DNA of 64,000 bases, from positions 3,637,501-3,701,500 of the forward strand of contig NZ_CP114035.2 of assembly GCF_026898135.2 (NCBI RefSeq), in the 5' to 3' direction. Of the stretch, positions 53,538 through 62,052 are shown in pieces (within the stretch, counting starts at the first letter, position 1; the number at the start of each line of letters is the position of its first letter). The notes beneath the pieces were generated by a model. It ran no database searches. It saw only the letters and a program-made list of their open reading frames with translations, and was not told the DNA's origin. The DNA comes from Pseudomonas fortuita. Lineage in GTDB: Bacteria; Pseudomonadota; Gammaproteobacteria; Pseudomonadales; Pseudomonadaceae. A program made the position numbers and the translations under genes.

Positions 53538-54371
53538 ATGATTCAGCCTGTCGCTGAACGTACACCTGCCGGCACCAGCTACCTGTCCGTAGGCCAGGGC
53601 CAACCCGTGGTACTGATCCACGGCGTGGGCCTGAACAAGGAAATGTGGGGCGGCCAGATCGTTGGCCTGGCCAACGACTACCGTGTCATCGCCTACGACA
53701 TGCTCGGCCACGGTCAAAGCCGCGTGCCGGCTGCCGACACGCCGCTGCAAGCCTACGCCGACCAGCTCGCCGAGCTGCTCGACCACCTGCAAATTCAACA
53801 AGCGACCGTGATCGGCTTCTCCATGGGCGGCCTGGTTGCCCGTGCATTCGCCCTGCACTACCCGCAGCGCCTGACTGCACTGGTCGTGCTCAACAGCGTG
53901 TTCAACCGCACCCCCGAGCAAAGTGCCGGCGTGATCGCCCGCGCTGCCCAGGCAGCGGAGCTGGGCCCCGACGCCAACGTCGATGCCGCCCTGGATCGTT
54001 GGTTCAGCCGTGAATACAAGGCTGCCAACCCGGCGCAGGTCGCCGCCATTCGCCAAGTGCTGGCGAGCAACGACCCGCAGGGCTACCACACCACGTATTC
54101 GTTGTTCGCCACTCAGGACATGTACCGCGCTGACGACCTGGGCAGCATCCAGGTGCCGACGCTGATCGCCACGGGCGAACTCGATTCGGGCTCCACCCCG
54201 GCCATGACCCGCCAGCTTGCCGCCAGCATTCCGGGTGCGCACAGCGTGGTCCTCGCCGAGCAACGGCATATGATGCCGGTAGAAGCACCCCGTGAAGTCA
54301 ACAAGATGCTGCTGGACTTCCTCGCGCAAGCCCGCACCCTCACCGAATCCGCCAAGGGGATTGTTGCATGA
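53538..54371 (+). CDS. Alpha/beta-hydrolase (RutD-like)
   Basis: A 277-residue alpha/beta-hydrolase. The oxyanion motif HGVGLNKEMW (28-37), nucleophile S95 in GFSMGG, the acid in GELDSGSTP and the histidine in EQRHMMP form the expected triad. In the Rut pathway the hydrolase RutD handles aminoacrylate; here it may hydrolyse an enol, ester or carbamate intermediate. The left cluster has no equivalent in the window. The start at 53538 follows AAGGAG. Its stop overlaps the ALDH start by four bases (ATGA), showing tight coupling. Confidence 0.9.
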   Translation: MIQPVAERTPAGTSYLSVGQGQPVVLIHGVGLNKEMWGGQIVGLANDYRVIAYDMLGHGQSRVPAADTPLQAYADQLAELLDHLQIQQATVIGFSMGGLVARAFALHYPQRLTALVVLNSVFNRTPEQSAGVIARAAQAAELGPDANVDAALDRWFSREYKAANPAQVAAIRQVLASNDPQGYHTTYSLFATQDMYRADDLGSIQVPTLIATGELDSGSTPAMTRQLAASIPGAHSVVLAEQRHMMPVEAPREVNKMLLDFLAQARTLTESAKGIVA

Positions 54372-55849
54372 CCCTCGTTCGTTTCCAGATGTGCATCGAC
54401 GGCCAATGGCGCGATGCGCAGAGCGGCAAGACCTTCGACAGCCTCAACCCGGCCACCGCCCAAGCCTGGGCGCAGCTTCCCGACGCTGACGAAACCGACG
54501 TCGAACTGGCCGTGCAGGCCGCCCAGCGTGCCTTCGACAGCAAGGAATGGCGCAGCATCACCGCCACCGCGCGTGGCAAGCTGCTGCGTCGCCTGGGTGA
54601 CCTGATTAGCGAGAACAAGGAACACCTGGCCCAGCTGGAAAGCCGTGACAACGGCAAGCTGATCCGCGAAACCCGCGGCCAGGTCGGCTATCTGCCAGAG
54701 TTCTTCCACTACACCGCAGGGCTGGCCGACAAGCTTGAAGGCGGCACCCTGCCGCTGGACAAGCCCGACCTGTTCGCCTACACCGTGCACGAGCCCATCG
54801 GCGTGGTTGCCGGGATCATCCCGTGGAACAGCCCGCTGTACCTCACCGCGATCAAGCTGGCCCCAGCCCTGGCTGCCGGCAACACCATCGTGCTCAAACC
54901 GTCCGAACATGCCTCGGCGACCATCCTCGAGCTGGCCCGTCTGGCCCTCGAAGCCGGCTTCCCGGCCGGTGTGGTCAACGTGGTCACCGGCTACGGCCCG
55001 ACCACCGGCGCGGCACTGACCCGCCACCCGCTGGTGCGCAAGATCGCCTTCACCGGCGGCGCCGCTACAGCCCGCCATGTGGTGCGCAGCAGTGCCGAGA
55101 ACTTTGCCAAGCTGTCGCTGGAGCTGGGCGGCAAGTCGCCGAACATCATCTTCGCCGACGCCGACCTGGACAGCGCCATCAACGGTGCCGTGGCCGGCAT
55201 CTATGCCGCCTCCGGGCAAAGCTGCGTAGCCGGTTCGCGCCTGCTGGTGCAGGACGAGATTTTCGACGAATTCGTAAAGCGCCTGATTACCCGCGCCAAG
55301 CGCATCCGCATCGGTAACCCGCAGGACGACGCCAGCGAAATGGGCCCTATGGCCACCGCGCAGCAGTTGGCCGTAGTCGAAGGCCTGGTGGCTGCGGCCA
55401 AGGCTGAAGGTGCCAAGCTGCACATGGGCGGCAAGCGTGCCGAGGTCGAGGGTGACGGCTGGTTCTACGAGCCGACCCTGTTCGAGTGCGACAGCAACTC
55501 GATGACCATCATGCAGGAAGAAGTGTTCGGCCCTGTCGCCGCGGTCATCCGCTTCAAGACCGAGGAGGAGGCCCTGGAAATCGCCAACGACTCGCAGTTC
55601 GGCCTGGCCGCCGGCATCTGGACCCGTGACCTGGGCCGTGCTCATCGCCTGGCCCGCGACGTGCGTTCGGGGATCATCTGGGTCAACACCTACCGCGCCG
55701 TGTCGGCCATGGCGCCAATTGGTGGTTTCAAGAACAGCGGCTACGGCCGTGAGAGCGGCATCGATTCGGTGCTGGCCTATACCGAGCTGAAGACCGTGTG
55801 GATCAACCTGTCCACCGCGCCGATGCCCGACCCGTTCGTGATGCGCTAG
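54368..55849 (+). CDS. NAD(P)-dependent aldehyde dehydrogenase, second cluster
   Basis: A 493-residue ALDH. Catalytic C286 in SGQSCVAGS, base E252 in LELGGKSPN, and N153 in IPWNSP are present. It is the paralogue of the enzyme at 1066-2577: both have REP/HEPIGVVA, GPTTG, DNGKL near 94-104 and the ending P-D/Q-DPFV. It would oxidise an aldehyde formed by the pathway, for example a malonate- or succinate-type semialdehyde. Start at 54368 overlaps the hydrolase stop; 12 bases after its stop comes the second flavin reductase. Confidence 0.93.
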   Translation: MTLVRFQMCIDGQWRDAQSGKTFDSLNPATAQAWAQLPDADETDVELAVQAAQRAFDSKEWRSITATARGKLLRRLGDLISENKEHLAQLESRDNGKLIRETRGQVGYLPEFFHYTAGLADKLEGGTLPLDKPDLFAYTVHEPIGVVAGIIPWNSPLYLTAIKLAPALAAGNTIVLKPSEHASATILELARLALEAGFPAGVVNVVTGYGPTTGAALTRHPLVRKIAFTGGAATARHVVRSSAENFAKLSLELGGKSPNIIFADADLDSAINGAVAGIYAASGQSCVAGSRLLVQDEIFDEFVKRLITRAKRIRIGNPQDDASEMGPMATAQQLAVVEGLVAAAKAEGAKLHMGGKRAEVEGDGWFYEPTLFECDSNSMTIMQEEVFGPVAAVIRFKTEEEALEIANDSQFGLAAGIWTRDLGRAHRLARDVRSGIIWVNTYRAVSAMAPIGGFKNSGYGRESGIDSVLAYTELKTVWINLSTAPMPDPFVMR

Positions 55850-55861
55850 GAGGAACACAAG

Positions 55862-56347
55862 ATGATCGAACCCGGCATCTACAAAGACGTGATGGGCTCT
55901 TTCCCGTCCGGCGTCACGGTAGTGACTACCCTGGACGCCGACGGCGCCATCGTCGGCATCACCGCCAGCGCCTTCAGCGCATTGTCGATCGACCCGGCGC
56001 TGGTACTGTTCTGCCCCAACTACGCTTCCGACACCTACCCGATCCTGCGTGACAGCAAGCAGTTCGCGATTCACCTGCTGTCTGCCGAACAGACCGCTGA
56101 AGCTTACGCCTTCGCCGGCAAGGGCAAGGACAAGGCCAAGGGCGTTGAGTGGCATTTGAGCGAACTGGGCAACCCGCTGCTGGCCAAGGCGACCGCGATC
56201 ATCGAGTGCGAACTGTGGCGCGAGTATGACGGTGGGGACCACGCGATCATCGTCGGTGCAGTGAAGAACCTGGTGTTGCCGGCCGAGCCGGTGACGCCGA
56301 TGGTGTACCACAAAGGCAAACTGGGCGCCCTGCCGCCCCTGGGCTGA
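55862..56347 (+). CDS. RutF-like flavin reductase (second copy)
   Basis: A 161-residue flavin reductase very similar to that at 50948-51433 (GSFPSGVTVVTTLDADG, FCPNYASDTYPIL, AYAFAGKGKDKAKG). It starts 12 bases after the ALDH stop with AGGAGG upstream. Having two near-identical reductases in one pathway may serve dosage, separate operons, or a second monooxygenase elsewhere. A hairpin plus T-run at 56361-56392 follows. Confidence 0.92.
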   Translation: MIEPGIYKDVMGSFPSGVTVVTTLDADGAIVGITASAFSALSIDPALVLFCPNYASDTYPILRDSKQFAIHLLSAEQTAEAYAFAGKGKDKAKGVEWHLSELGNPLLAKATAIIECELWREYDGGDHAIIVGAVKNLVLPAEPVTPMVYHKGKLGALPPLG

Positions 56348-56360
56348 CCTTGAGACCGCC

Positions 56361-56392
56361 GGGGCTGCTTTGCAGCCCCCGTTCCCTTTTTT
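56361..56392 (+). terminator. Hairpin with T-run after the second flavin reductase
   Basis: GGGGCTGC-TTT-GCAGCCCC (56361-56379) followed by CGTTCCC and TTTTTT. It probably reduces read-through into the CMD gene, which begins 18 bases later. Confidence 0.75.
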
Positions 56393-56409
56393 CTTCCGGA
56401 GTACGGCAC

Positions 56410-56799
56410 ATGAGTAACGAGAAGTACGACAAAGGCCTGGCCATCCGCACCCAGGTGCTGGGCGAGGACTACGTCAACCGCTCGATCCAGAACGCCGACG
56501 AGTTCACCAAGCCATTGCAGGAACTGGTCACCGAATACTGCTGGGGCCACGTCTGGGGCCGCGAAGGCTTGTCGCTCAAAGAGCGCAGCATGATAAACTT
56601 GGCCATGATTTCCGCGCTCAACAGGCCCCACGAGCTCAAGCTGCACATCCGCGGCGCATTGCGCAATGGCCTGAGCCGTGAACAGATTCGCGAAATTCTG
56701 CTCCAGGTCGGCATTTATTGCGGCGTACCCGCGGCGGTGGACAGTTTCCGCCTGGCCCGTGAAGCGTTTGCCGAAGCCGATGCGGAGTCAACCCGTTAA
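56410..56799 (+). CDS. Carboxymuconolactone-decarboxylase-family (AhpD-like fold) protein
   Basis: A 129-residue CMD-family protein (WGHVWGREGLSLKERSMIN, then RPHELKLHIRGALRNGL, then REILLQVGIYCGVPAAVD). It lacks the CxxC of AhpD, so it resembles the PcaC-type decarboxylase side of the family. The HxxxH-like segment H-E-L-K-L-H fits the usual active-site helix. It probably decarboxylates or isomerises a pathway intermediate. The ATG at 56410 has GGAG nine bases upstream. It lies after a terminator-like hairpin and before the regulator gene, so it may have reduced expression. Confidence 0.88.
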   Translation: MSNEKYDKGLAIRTQVLGEDYVNRSIQNADEFTKPLQELVTEYCWGHVWGREGLSLKERSMINLAMISALNRPHELKLHIRGALRNGLSREQIREILLQVGIYCGVPAAVDSFRLAREAFAEADAESTR

Positions 56800-56887
56800 C
56801 AACGGGCTGTTCGAACCACTGCATGGAAAGCCTCGGTTCGGGGCGTTCCGCGATGTTGGCGCAACAGCCTCATAAAGAGCGCTCCTG

Positions 56888-57640
56888 ATGAAACGCCAGC
56901 CACTCGACGACAGCTTCAAGGTCAACCGCAACCCCGTTACCCTGCGCGAAATCGTGCTAGACAAGCTGCGCGCCGCAATCATGAACTTCCATCTGCTGCC
57001 CGGCGACCGCCTGGTGGAGCGCGACCTCTGCGACCGCCTCGGCGTCAGCCGTACCTCGGTGCGCGAAGCCCTGCGCCACCTGGAGTCCGAAGGCCTGGTG
57101 GAATTCGCCGACGCCAAAGGCCCGCGTGTCGCCATCATCACCCTGGAAGACGCCCGCGACATCTACGAGCTGCGCTGTGTGCTCGAAGGCCTGATCGTGC
57201 AGCTGTTCACCCTCAACGCCAAGGCCAAGGACATCCGTGCCCTGGAACGCGCCCTGGAGGTGAACCGCGAAGCGCTGGAAGAAGGCGAGCTGCAACAGGT
57301 GCTGGATTCGGTACAAGGTTTCTACGACGTGCTGCTGGAAGGCTCCGGCAACCAGGTGGCGGCCCAGCAACTGCGCCAGTTGCAGGCGCGCATCAGCTAC
57401 CTGCGCGCCACCTCGGTGTCGCAAGAAAACCGCCGCGGCGCCAGCAACCGCGAAATGGAAAAGATCGTCGAAGCCATCAAGGGTGGTGACCCGCTGGTGG
57501 CCCACCAAGCTTCGGTCGACCACGTCCGCGCTGCCGCCAAGGTGGCCCTGGACTACCTGCGCCAGAAGCAGGATGACAACACCAAGGTGCGCGACATCGT
57601 CGAGCCCCTGGCCCTGAAGGAACCTCGCATAGGCCGCTGA
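56888..57640 (+). CDS. GntR-family (FCD subfamily) transcriptional regulator
   Basis: A 250-residue regulator. The winged helix is at about 20-85 (LREIVLDKLRAAIMNFHL, LCDRLGVSRTSVREALRHLE, EGLVEFADAKGPRVAII) and the helical FCD effector-binding domain at about 95-230 (ELRCVLEGLIVQLFT). FCD proteins usually repress catabolic genes until a pathway acid binds. Three GGTATACC-type palindromes in front of the permease, flavin reductase-LLM and DUF1185 operons are the likely targets. It is followed after 2 bases by the Nudix gene. Confidence 0.92.
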   Translation: MKRQPLDDSFKVNRNPVTLREIVLDKLRAAIMNFHLLPGDRLVERDLCDRLGVSRTSVREALRHLESEGLVEFADAKGPRVAIITLEDARDIYELRCVLEGLIVQLFTLNAKAKDIRALERALEVNREALEEGELQQVLDSVQGFYDVLLEGSGNQVAAQQLRQLQARISYLRATSVSQENRRGASNREMEKIVEAIKGGDPLVAHQASVDHVRAAAKVALDYLRQKQDDNTKVRDIVEPLALKEPRIGR

Positions 57641-57642
57641 TC

Positions 57643-58206
57643 ATGCCCAACGCCCCCCGCTACTGCCCGCACTGCACCACGGAACTGGCCCGGGGCGTTC
57701 CCACAGGCGACACCCACGAACGCCTGCACTGCACCGGCTGCGGCTACATCCATTACATCAACCCGAAGATCATCGCCGGCTGCATCATCGAGCGCGATGG
57801 CAAGTACCTGTTGTGCCAGCGCGCCATCCCGCCGCGCCCCGGCACCTGGACCTTGCCGGCCGGGTTCATGGAAGCTGGCGAGACCACCGAGCAGGCTGCA
57901 CTGCGCGAGGTCTGGGAAGAAAGCGGGGTGCGTGCCGACATCGTCTCGCCCTACTCCATCTTCAGCGTACCCAGGATCAGCGAGGTGTACATCATCTTCC
58001 GCGCCGTCGTCGCCGAAGAAACCGGGCACTACGGGCCGGAGACCCTGGCATACAAGTTCTTCGAGCCCGACGAGATTCCGTGGGACGACATCTACTATCC
58101 GGCTATCCGGCAGATTCTCGAGCGCTACATCCTTGAACGGCAGGCCGGGGTCTACGGGATCTACATGGGCAATGACGACACTGGCAAGGTGCACTTCATG
58201 CGCTAG
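57643..58206 (+). CDS. Nudix hydrolase with N-terminal zinc ribbon
   Basis: A 187-residue Nudix protein. C8/C11 and C30/C33 form a zinc ribbon as in NudC-type proteins. The Nudix box is complete: G74, E80, then R88-E89 and E92-E93-x-G95. Such enzymes cleave nucleoside diphosphate derivatives such as NADH or FAD. Its start lies 2 bases after the GntR stop. Its C-terminal end (YGIYMGNDDTGKVHF) is echoed in the degenerate tail of the flavin reductase at 2603-3574, which links this protein to the flavin-dependent pathway. Confidence 0.9.
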   Translation: MPNAPRYCPHCTTELARGVPTGDTHERLHCTGCGYIHYINPKIIAGCIIERDGKYLLCQRAIPPRPGTWTLPAGFMEAGETTEQAALREVWEESGVRADIVSPYSIFSVPRISEVYIIFRAVVAEETGHYGPETLAYKFFEPDEIPWDDIYYPAIRQILERYILERQAGVYGIYMGNDDTGKVHFMR

Positions 58207-58255
58207 CCTGTGCCGGCCTCTTCGCGCGTGAACCCGCGAAGAGGCCGGCACAGGC
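58206..58255. terminator. REP-type hairpin after the Nudix gene
   Basis: Arms at 58206-58226 and 58235-58255 are perfect 21-bp reverse complements (GCCTGTGCCGGCCTCTTCGC core) with an 8-base loop. It begins at the stop codon of the Nudix gene. It should terminate or stabilise that transcript. Confidence 0.8.
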
Positions 58256-58328
58256 CACCACAAAATGCTCGCCAACCGTCTATTCTCGGTGCACCCTAAG
58301 GCCTTGTGTTAAAGGACCGACAGAACAA

Positions 58329-60530
58329 ATGGCGAAATGGCTAGACGGCGGCGGGCTGATGGCCGAACGCATCCGCAACCACAACTGGGCCGCCACCCCC
58401 CTGGGGCCATTGGAACATTGGCCTGACGCCCTGAAGACCACCATGGCCCTGTGCCTGGCTTCGCGTTTTCCGCAGGCGGTGCTCTGGGGCCCTGACCTCA
58501 TCACCCTGCACAACGATGCTTTCATCCCGATTCTCGGGCGCAAGCCCTCGGCCTTGGGTATCCCCTTCCGCGACGTGTGGCATGAGGCCTGGGCCGATAT
58601 CAGCAAAATGGCCGACTGTGCGTTGTCCGGCGAAGCGGTGTACATCGAAGACTTCCCACTGACGATCGACCGCAACGGCGGCCCGGAGCAGGCTTATTTC
58701 ACCTTCTGCTACAGCCCGATTCGCGGCCTGGATGGCGAAGTGCTTGGCATGCTCGATACGGTTACCGAAACCACCGCCGGTGTGGTCACCAACCTGCGCC
58801 TTAACTTTCTCGACAGCCTCGGGCGCGCCGTGGCCGACGCCACCGACCCCGACCAGATCATGGCCATCACCACGCGCATGCTGGTCGAGCACCTTGGCTT
58901 GTCCAGCTGCGCCTATGCGGTAATGGAGCCGGACGAGAATGGCTTCACCATCTGCGGCGATGCCGTAGCACCCGGCTCCCCACGCCTGGTGGGCCAATAT
59001 CACCTGCATGATTTCGGCCGCCTGGCGGTCAGCCGCCTGCGCAGCGGCCTGGCGTTGGTGATCAATGACAATCTTCGCGAACTGGCCGCTGACGAAGCGG
59101 CGACATTTCAGGCCATCGGCATCACCGCTACTGTCTGCATGCCGCTGATCAAGGCTGGCAGGCTGACCGCGCTGATGGCGATTCACGACCGTTTTCCCCG
59201 GGAATGGACCGACTACGAGCAAGCGCTGATCAGCGAGGTTACCGAACGTTGCTGGGCGCATATCCAGCGGGTTCAGGCCAATGCTGAAGTGCGTGAGGCG
59301 ATGGCAGCGCTGGAGGCGCTCAACGCCAACCTTGAGCACCGCGTGGAAGAACGCACGACCCAGCTGCTGCACACCGAAGCCGTGCTGCGCCAGGCACAAA
59401 AGCTGGAAGCCATCGGCCAGCTGACAGGTGGCGTTGCCCACGACTTCAACAACCTGCTGACCATCATCCGTTCCTCGCTGCACTTCCTGCAACGCCCCGA
59501 CCTCGACGAGAAGCGTCGCGAACGCTACCTCAAGACCATATCCGACACCGTCGACCGTGGTGCCAAACTAACCGGTCAGCTCCTGGCCTTCGCCCGCCGA
59601 CAGGCCCTCAGCCCACACGTGTTCGAGGCAGGACCACGGTTGGAAGCGATGGCTGACATGCTCGACACCGCCACCGGCGCACGCATCCAGGTCGAGCTGC
59701 AGTTACCGCCTGCGCCGTGCCACATCCGCGCCGACCTCAGCCAGCTGGAGAACGCAGTGATCAACCTCATGCTCAACGGCCGGGATGCCATGGCCGGCGA
59801 AGGTGTGTTGCAACTGCGCCTGCAGGCCGATCAGCGCCTGCCGGCCTTGCGCGGCCAGCCGTCCCTGCCAGGCCCATTCGCGGCGATATCCGTGAGCGAC
59901 AGTGGTACCGGTATTGCCGCCGATTTGCTGGAGCGCATCTTCGACCCGTTTTTCACAACCAAAGCTGCAGGTGAAGGGACCGGGCTTGGGCTGTCGCAGG
60001 TGTTCGGCTTTGCCAAGCAGTCCGGGGGGGATGTAGCAGTGACCAGTGCCCCCGGCCAAGGCACAACGTTTACCCTTTACCTGCCGCAGGAGGATCCGCC
60101 CGCTGCCCCGTCGGAAGACGCCTCGGCCGGCAGCCTGCTGCAAGCACAGAGCGAGCGGCGACGGATACTGCTGGTAGAGGACAATTCCGACCTGGCCCGC
60201 TTCAGCGCGCAGATCCTTGAGGACCATGGTTATCAGGTCAGCTGTGCACGCTCGGCGGAAGAGGCGCTGGCGCAGTTGACTGGCCCGGCGGGCGGTTTTG
60301 ATGCGGTGTTTTCCGATGTGGTCATGCCCGGCATGGGTGGGTTGGCACTCGCCCTGGAGCTGCGCCGTCAGCGCCCGCAGCTTCCGGTGATCCTTACTTC
60401 GGGCTACAGCGATGCAATTGCCGAAGGCGGGCACCAAGGGTTTACCTTTCTGGCCAAGCCTTACTCGGCAGAACAGCTGTGCCAGACGCTCGGGAACGTC
60501 CTGGCCCCCTTGCCTCACGGTGTCAGTTGA
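58329..60530 (+). CDS. Hybrid sensor histidine kinase (PAS, GAF, HisKA, HATPase, receiver)
   Basis: A 733-residue soluble hybrid kinase. Residues about 20-150 are PAS-like ([20 protein letters not shown]), 165-315 GAF-like, followed by a coiled segment ([19 protein letters not shown]). HisKA has H371 in [11 protein letters not shown]. The HATPase has [16 protein letters not shown] and [15 protein letters not shown]-terminal receiver has the phosphoacceptor in [10 protein letters not shown] and a conserved lysine in FLAKPYS. There is no membrane segment, so it senses a cytoplasmic signal. No separate output regulator is adjacent. The stop overlaps the convergent lysE-type gene by eight bases. 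Confidence 0.92.
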   Translation: MAKWLDGGGLMAERIRNHNWAATPLGPLEHWPDALKTTMALCLASRFPQAVLWGPDLITLHNDAFIPILGRKPSALGIPFRDVWHEAWADISKMADCALSGEAVYIEDFPLTIDRNGGPEQAYFTFCYSPIRGLDGEVLGMLDTVTETTAGVVTNLRLNFLDSLGRAVADATDPDQIMAITTRMLVEHLGLSSCAYAVMEPDENGFTICGDAVAPGSPRLVGQYHLHDFGRLAVSRLRSGLALVINDNLRELAADEAATFQAIGITATVCMPLIKAGRLTALMAIHDRFPREWTDYEQALISEVTERCWAHIQRVQANAEVREAMAALEALNANLEHRVEERTTQLLHTEAVLRQAQKLEAIGQLTGGVAHDFNNLLTIIRSSLHFLQRPDLDEKRRERYLKTISDTVDRGAKLTGQLLAFARRQALSPHVFEAGPRLEAMADMLDTATGARIQVELQLPPAPCHIRADLSQLENAVINLMLNGRDAMAGEGVLQLRLQADQRLPALRGQPSLPGPFAAISVSDSGTGIAADLLERIFDPFFTTKAAGEGTGLGLSQVFGFAKQSGGDVAVTSAPGQGTTFTLYLPQEDPPAAPSEDASAGSLLQAQSERRRILLVEDNSDLARFSAQILEDHGYQVSCARSAEEALAQLTGPAGGFDAVFSDVVMPGMGGLALALELRRQRPQLPVILTSGYSDAIAEGGHQGFTFLAKPYSAEQLCQTLGNVLAPLPHGVS

Positions 60531-61137
60531 TTTGCCCGGCAATCAAGCCCAGGGCCACCGTAATCATCGCCACCCCCGACACCCGCCCGACCAGCTTCGC
60601 CGCCCCCGGCCGGGTACTCAACACGGCTTTGGCGCCATAGCCGACCAGTGAGTAGATCACCAGCGAGCTGCACAGGTGCACCAGCCCCAGCAGCAAGATC
60701 TGCAACGGCACTGGCCAGTTCGACTGAGGGTCGGTGAACTGCGGCAGCAAAGCCAGGAACAGCAGGAAAACCTTCGGGTTCAGGCCGCTGACGCAAAAGC
60801 CCTTCAACGCCCAGCGCGAACCCGAATCCCCCGCACCGCCCTGCCCGGCTGCCGGCAATGCCGGGCTCAACAACAGGTTACCACCCAGCCAAAGCAGGTA
60901 GCTGCACCCCGCCAGGGTGAGCAAGGTCAGTGCCAATGGGTGGCCTGCCAGCAGGCTGCCTACCCCGGCCGCCACCACCAGCGTCGCCAGGCAATGCCCC
61001 GACAACATGCCCGCCACCGCGGGCATTACCCAGCGCCCACGCATGCCTGCCGAAATGGCGTAAGCCCAATCTGCGCCCGGGGTAATCACGAACAGCATCG
61101 ACACGGCCCAAAACGCCGTCAGCACACTGATAGCCAC
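60523..61137 (-). CDS. LysE/RhtB-family amino-acid exporter
   Basis: A 204-residue membrane protein with about six hydrophobic segments and the family signature near the N-terminus (FVITPGADWAYAISAG), plus GFCVSGLNPKVFLLFLALLPQF. LysE/RhtB proteins export amino acids or analogues. It starts with GTG at 61137 preceded by AGGAAG and is divergent from an Lrp-type regulator, the usual arrangement for regulated amino-acid export. It overlaps the histidine kinase gene tail-to-tail. Confidence 0.9.
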   Translation of the reverse strand: MAISVLTAFWAVSMLFVITPGADWAYAISAGMRGRWVMPAVAGMLSGHCLATLVVAAGVGSLLAGHPLALTLLTLAGCSYLLWLGGNLLLSPALPAAGQGGAGDSGSRWALKGFCVSGLNPKVFLLFLALLPQFTDPQSNWPVPLQILLLGLVHLCSSLVIYSLVGYGAKAVLSTRPGAAKLVGRVSGVAMITVALGLIAGQIN

Positions 61138-61248
61138 TTGAATCTTCCTTATCTACTGCCTTGGGATGTCGAAAGATTACGGATTCCGCCCGGGGATTTT
61201 CTTTCGTATATTCCCTGCAATCGCTCAATGACTGGAAGATCCTTCTCA

Positions 61249-61701
61249 ATGGACAGAACTGATAGAAAAATGCTTGCCGAGCTGCAAAAAGACGGTCGGC
61301 TATCGGTAACCGAACTGGCCGACCGCGTAGGGCTCAGCCTGTCGCCCTGCCATCGGCGCTTGAAGGCACTGGAAGAATCCGGGGCGATTCTGGGCTATCA
61401 CGCCCGCCTGGCGCCGAGCGCCCTGGGGCTGAATTTTGCCGCGTTGGTGTTCGTGACCCTGCGCGAGGTGACCCGGCAGCCGGTGGCGGATTTTGAAGCG
61501 GCACTTTCGGAGATTCCGCAGATTGTCGAAGCACAGCGGTTATTCGGCGACCCGGATTACCTGCTGCATGTGGTGGCCAAGGACCTGCCGGCGTTTCAGA
61601 AGCTGTATGACGAGCACCTGACCAGCATTCCCAATGTGAAACGCCTGAGCTCAACCCTGGTGATGAAGGAAGTGATCCAGGACCGGTTGTTGCCGATGTA
61701 G
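61249..61701 (+). CDS. Lrp/AsnC-family transcriptional regulator
   Basis: A 150-residue Lrp/AsnC protein. The helix-turn-helix is MLAELQKDGRLSVTELADRV followed by GLSLSPCHRRLKALEESG. The C-terminal RAM domain (FAALVFVTLREVTRQPVADFE, PDYLLHVVAKDLPAFQ) binds amino acids. It is divergent from the LysE-type exporter gene across 111 bases, so it should control that gene in response to an amino acid. The ATG at 61249 has GGAAG upstream; longer in-frame extensions overlap the exporter gene and are not credible. Confidence 0.92.
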   Translation: MDRTDRKMLAELQKDGRLSVTELADRVGLSLSPCHRRLKALEESGAILGYHARLAPSALGLNFAALVFVTLREVTRQPVADFEAALSEIPQIVEAQRLFGDPDYLLHVVAKDLPAFQKLYDEHLTSIPNVKRLSSTLVMKEVIQDRLLPM

Positions 61702-61717
61702 CTCTATTGCCTGTACT

Positions 61718-61750
61718 GGCCCTTTCGCGGGCTAGCCCCGCGAAAGGGCC
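61718..61750. terminator. Hairpin after the Lrp gene
   Basis: GGCCCTTTCGCGGG (61718-61731) and CCCGCGAAAGGGCC (61737-61750) form a 14-bp perfect stem, 17 bases after the Lrp stop. It is REP-like. Confidence 0.75.
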
Positions 61751-62052
61751 GATGCAGGCAACCATTCAGCTGCCCTGCAAATGCGCACGACGCACCATCA
61801 ACGCCCGCCGCGTTCTGCCGAAACAGGGCTCAACCCCTCTACTTCAAGCCCTGCCGCCAACTGGCACCGTCCTTGCTACCGTCCCCCGCTTAAGCTTTTG
61901 TCAGCCTTAGGTTTTTTAAGGTTTATGGGTACATATTTACTAATTTCTCGTTATCCCCGCGCCCCGCATCATCCCTCCAACAAGAACGCGTTGCCCATCG
62001 CCGGCACGCCCCCGGGCAGCTCCCGATGCCCTACCTTGCCTTGGAGTCAGTC
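61751..62052. other. Promoter region of the second NCS1 permease
   Basis: About 300 bases with no gene. An AT-rich segment at 61905-61950 probably contains the promoter. No GGTATACC operator like those of the first permease is seen here, so regulation probably differs. Confidence 0.5.

Noticed and set aside
54113..56311. A 732-residue open frame on the minus strand opposite the alpha/beta-hydrolase, ALDH and flavin reductase genes
   Set aside because: It is antisense to three well-supported genes. Long antisense frames are common in high-GC DNA, and the translation has no family resemblance.
60676..61248. 191-residue N-terminal extension of the Lrp regulator
   Set aside because: It would overlap the LysE-type gene on the opposite strand. 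The Lrp fold begins at the ATG at 61249.
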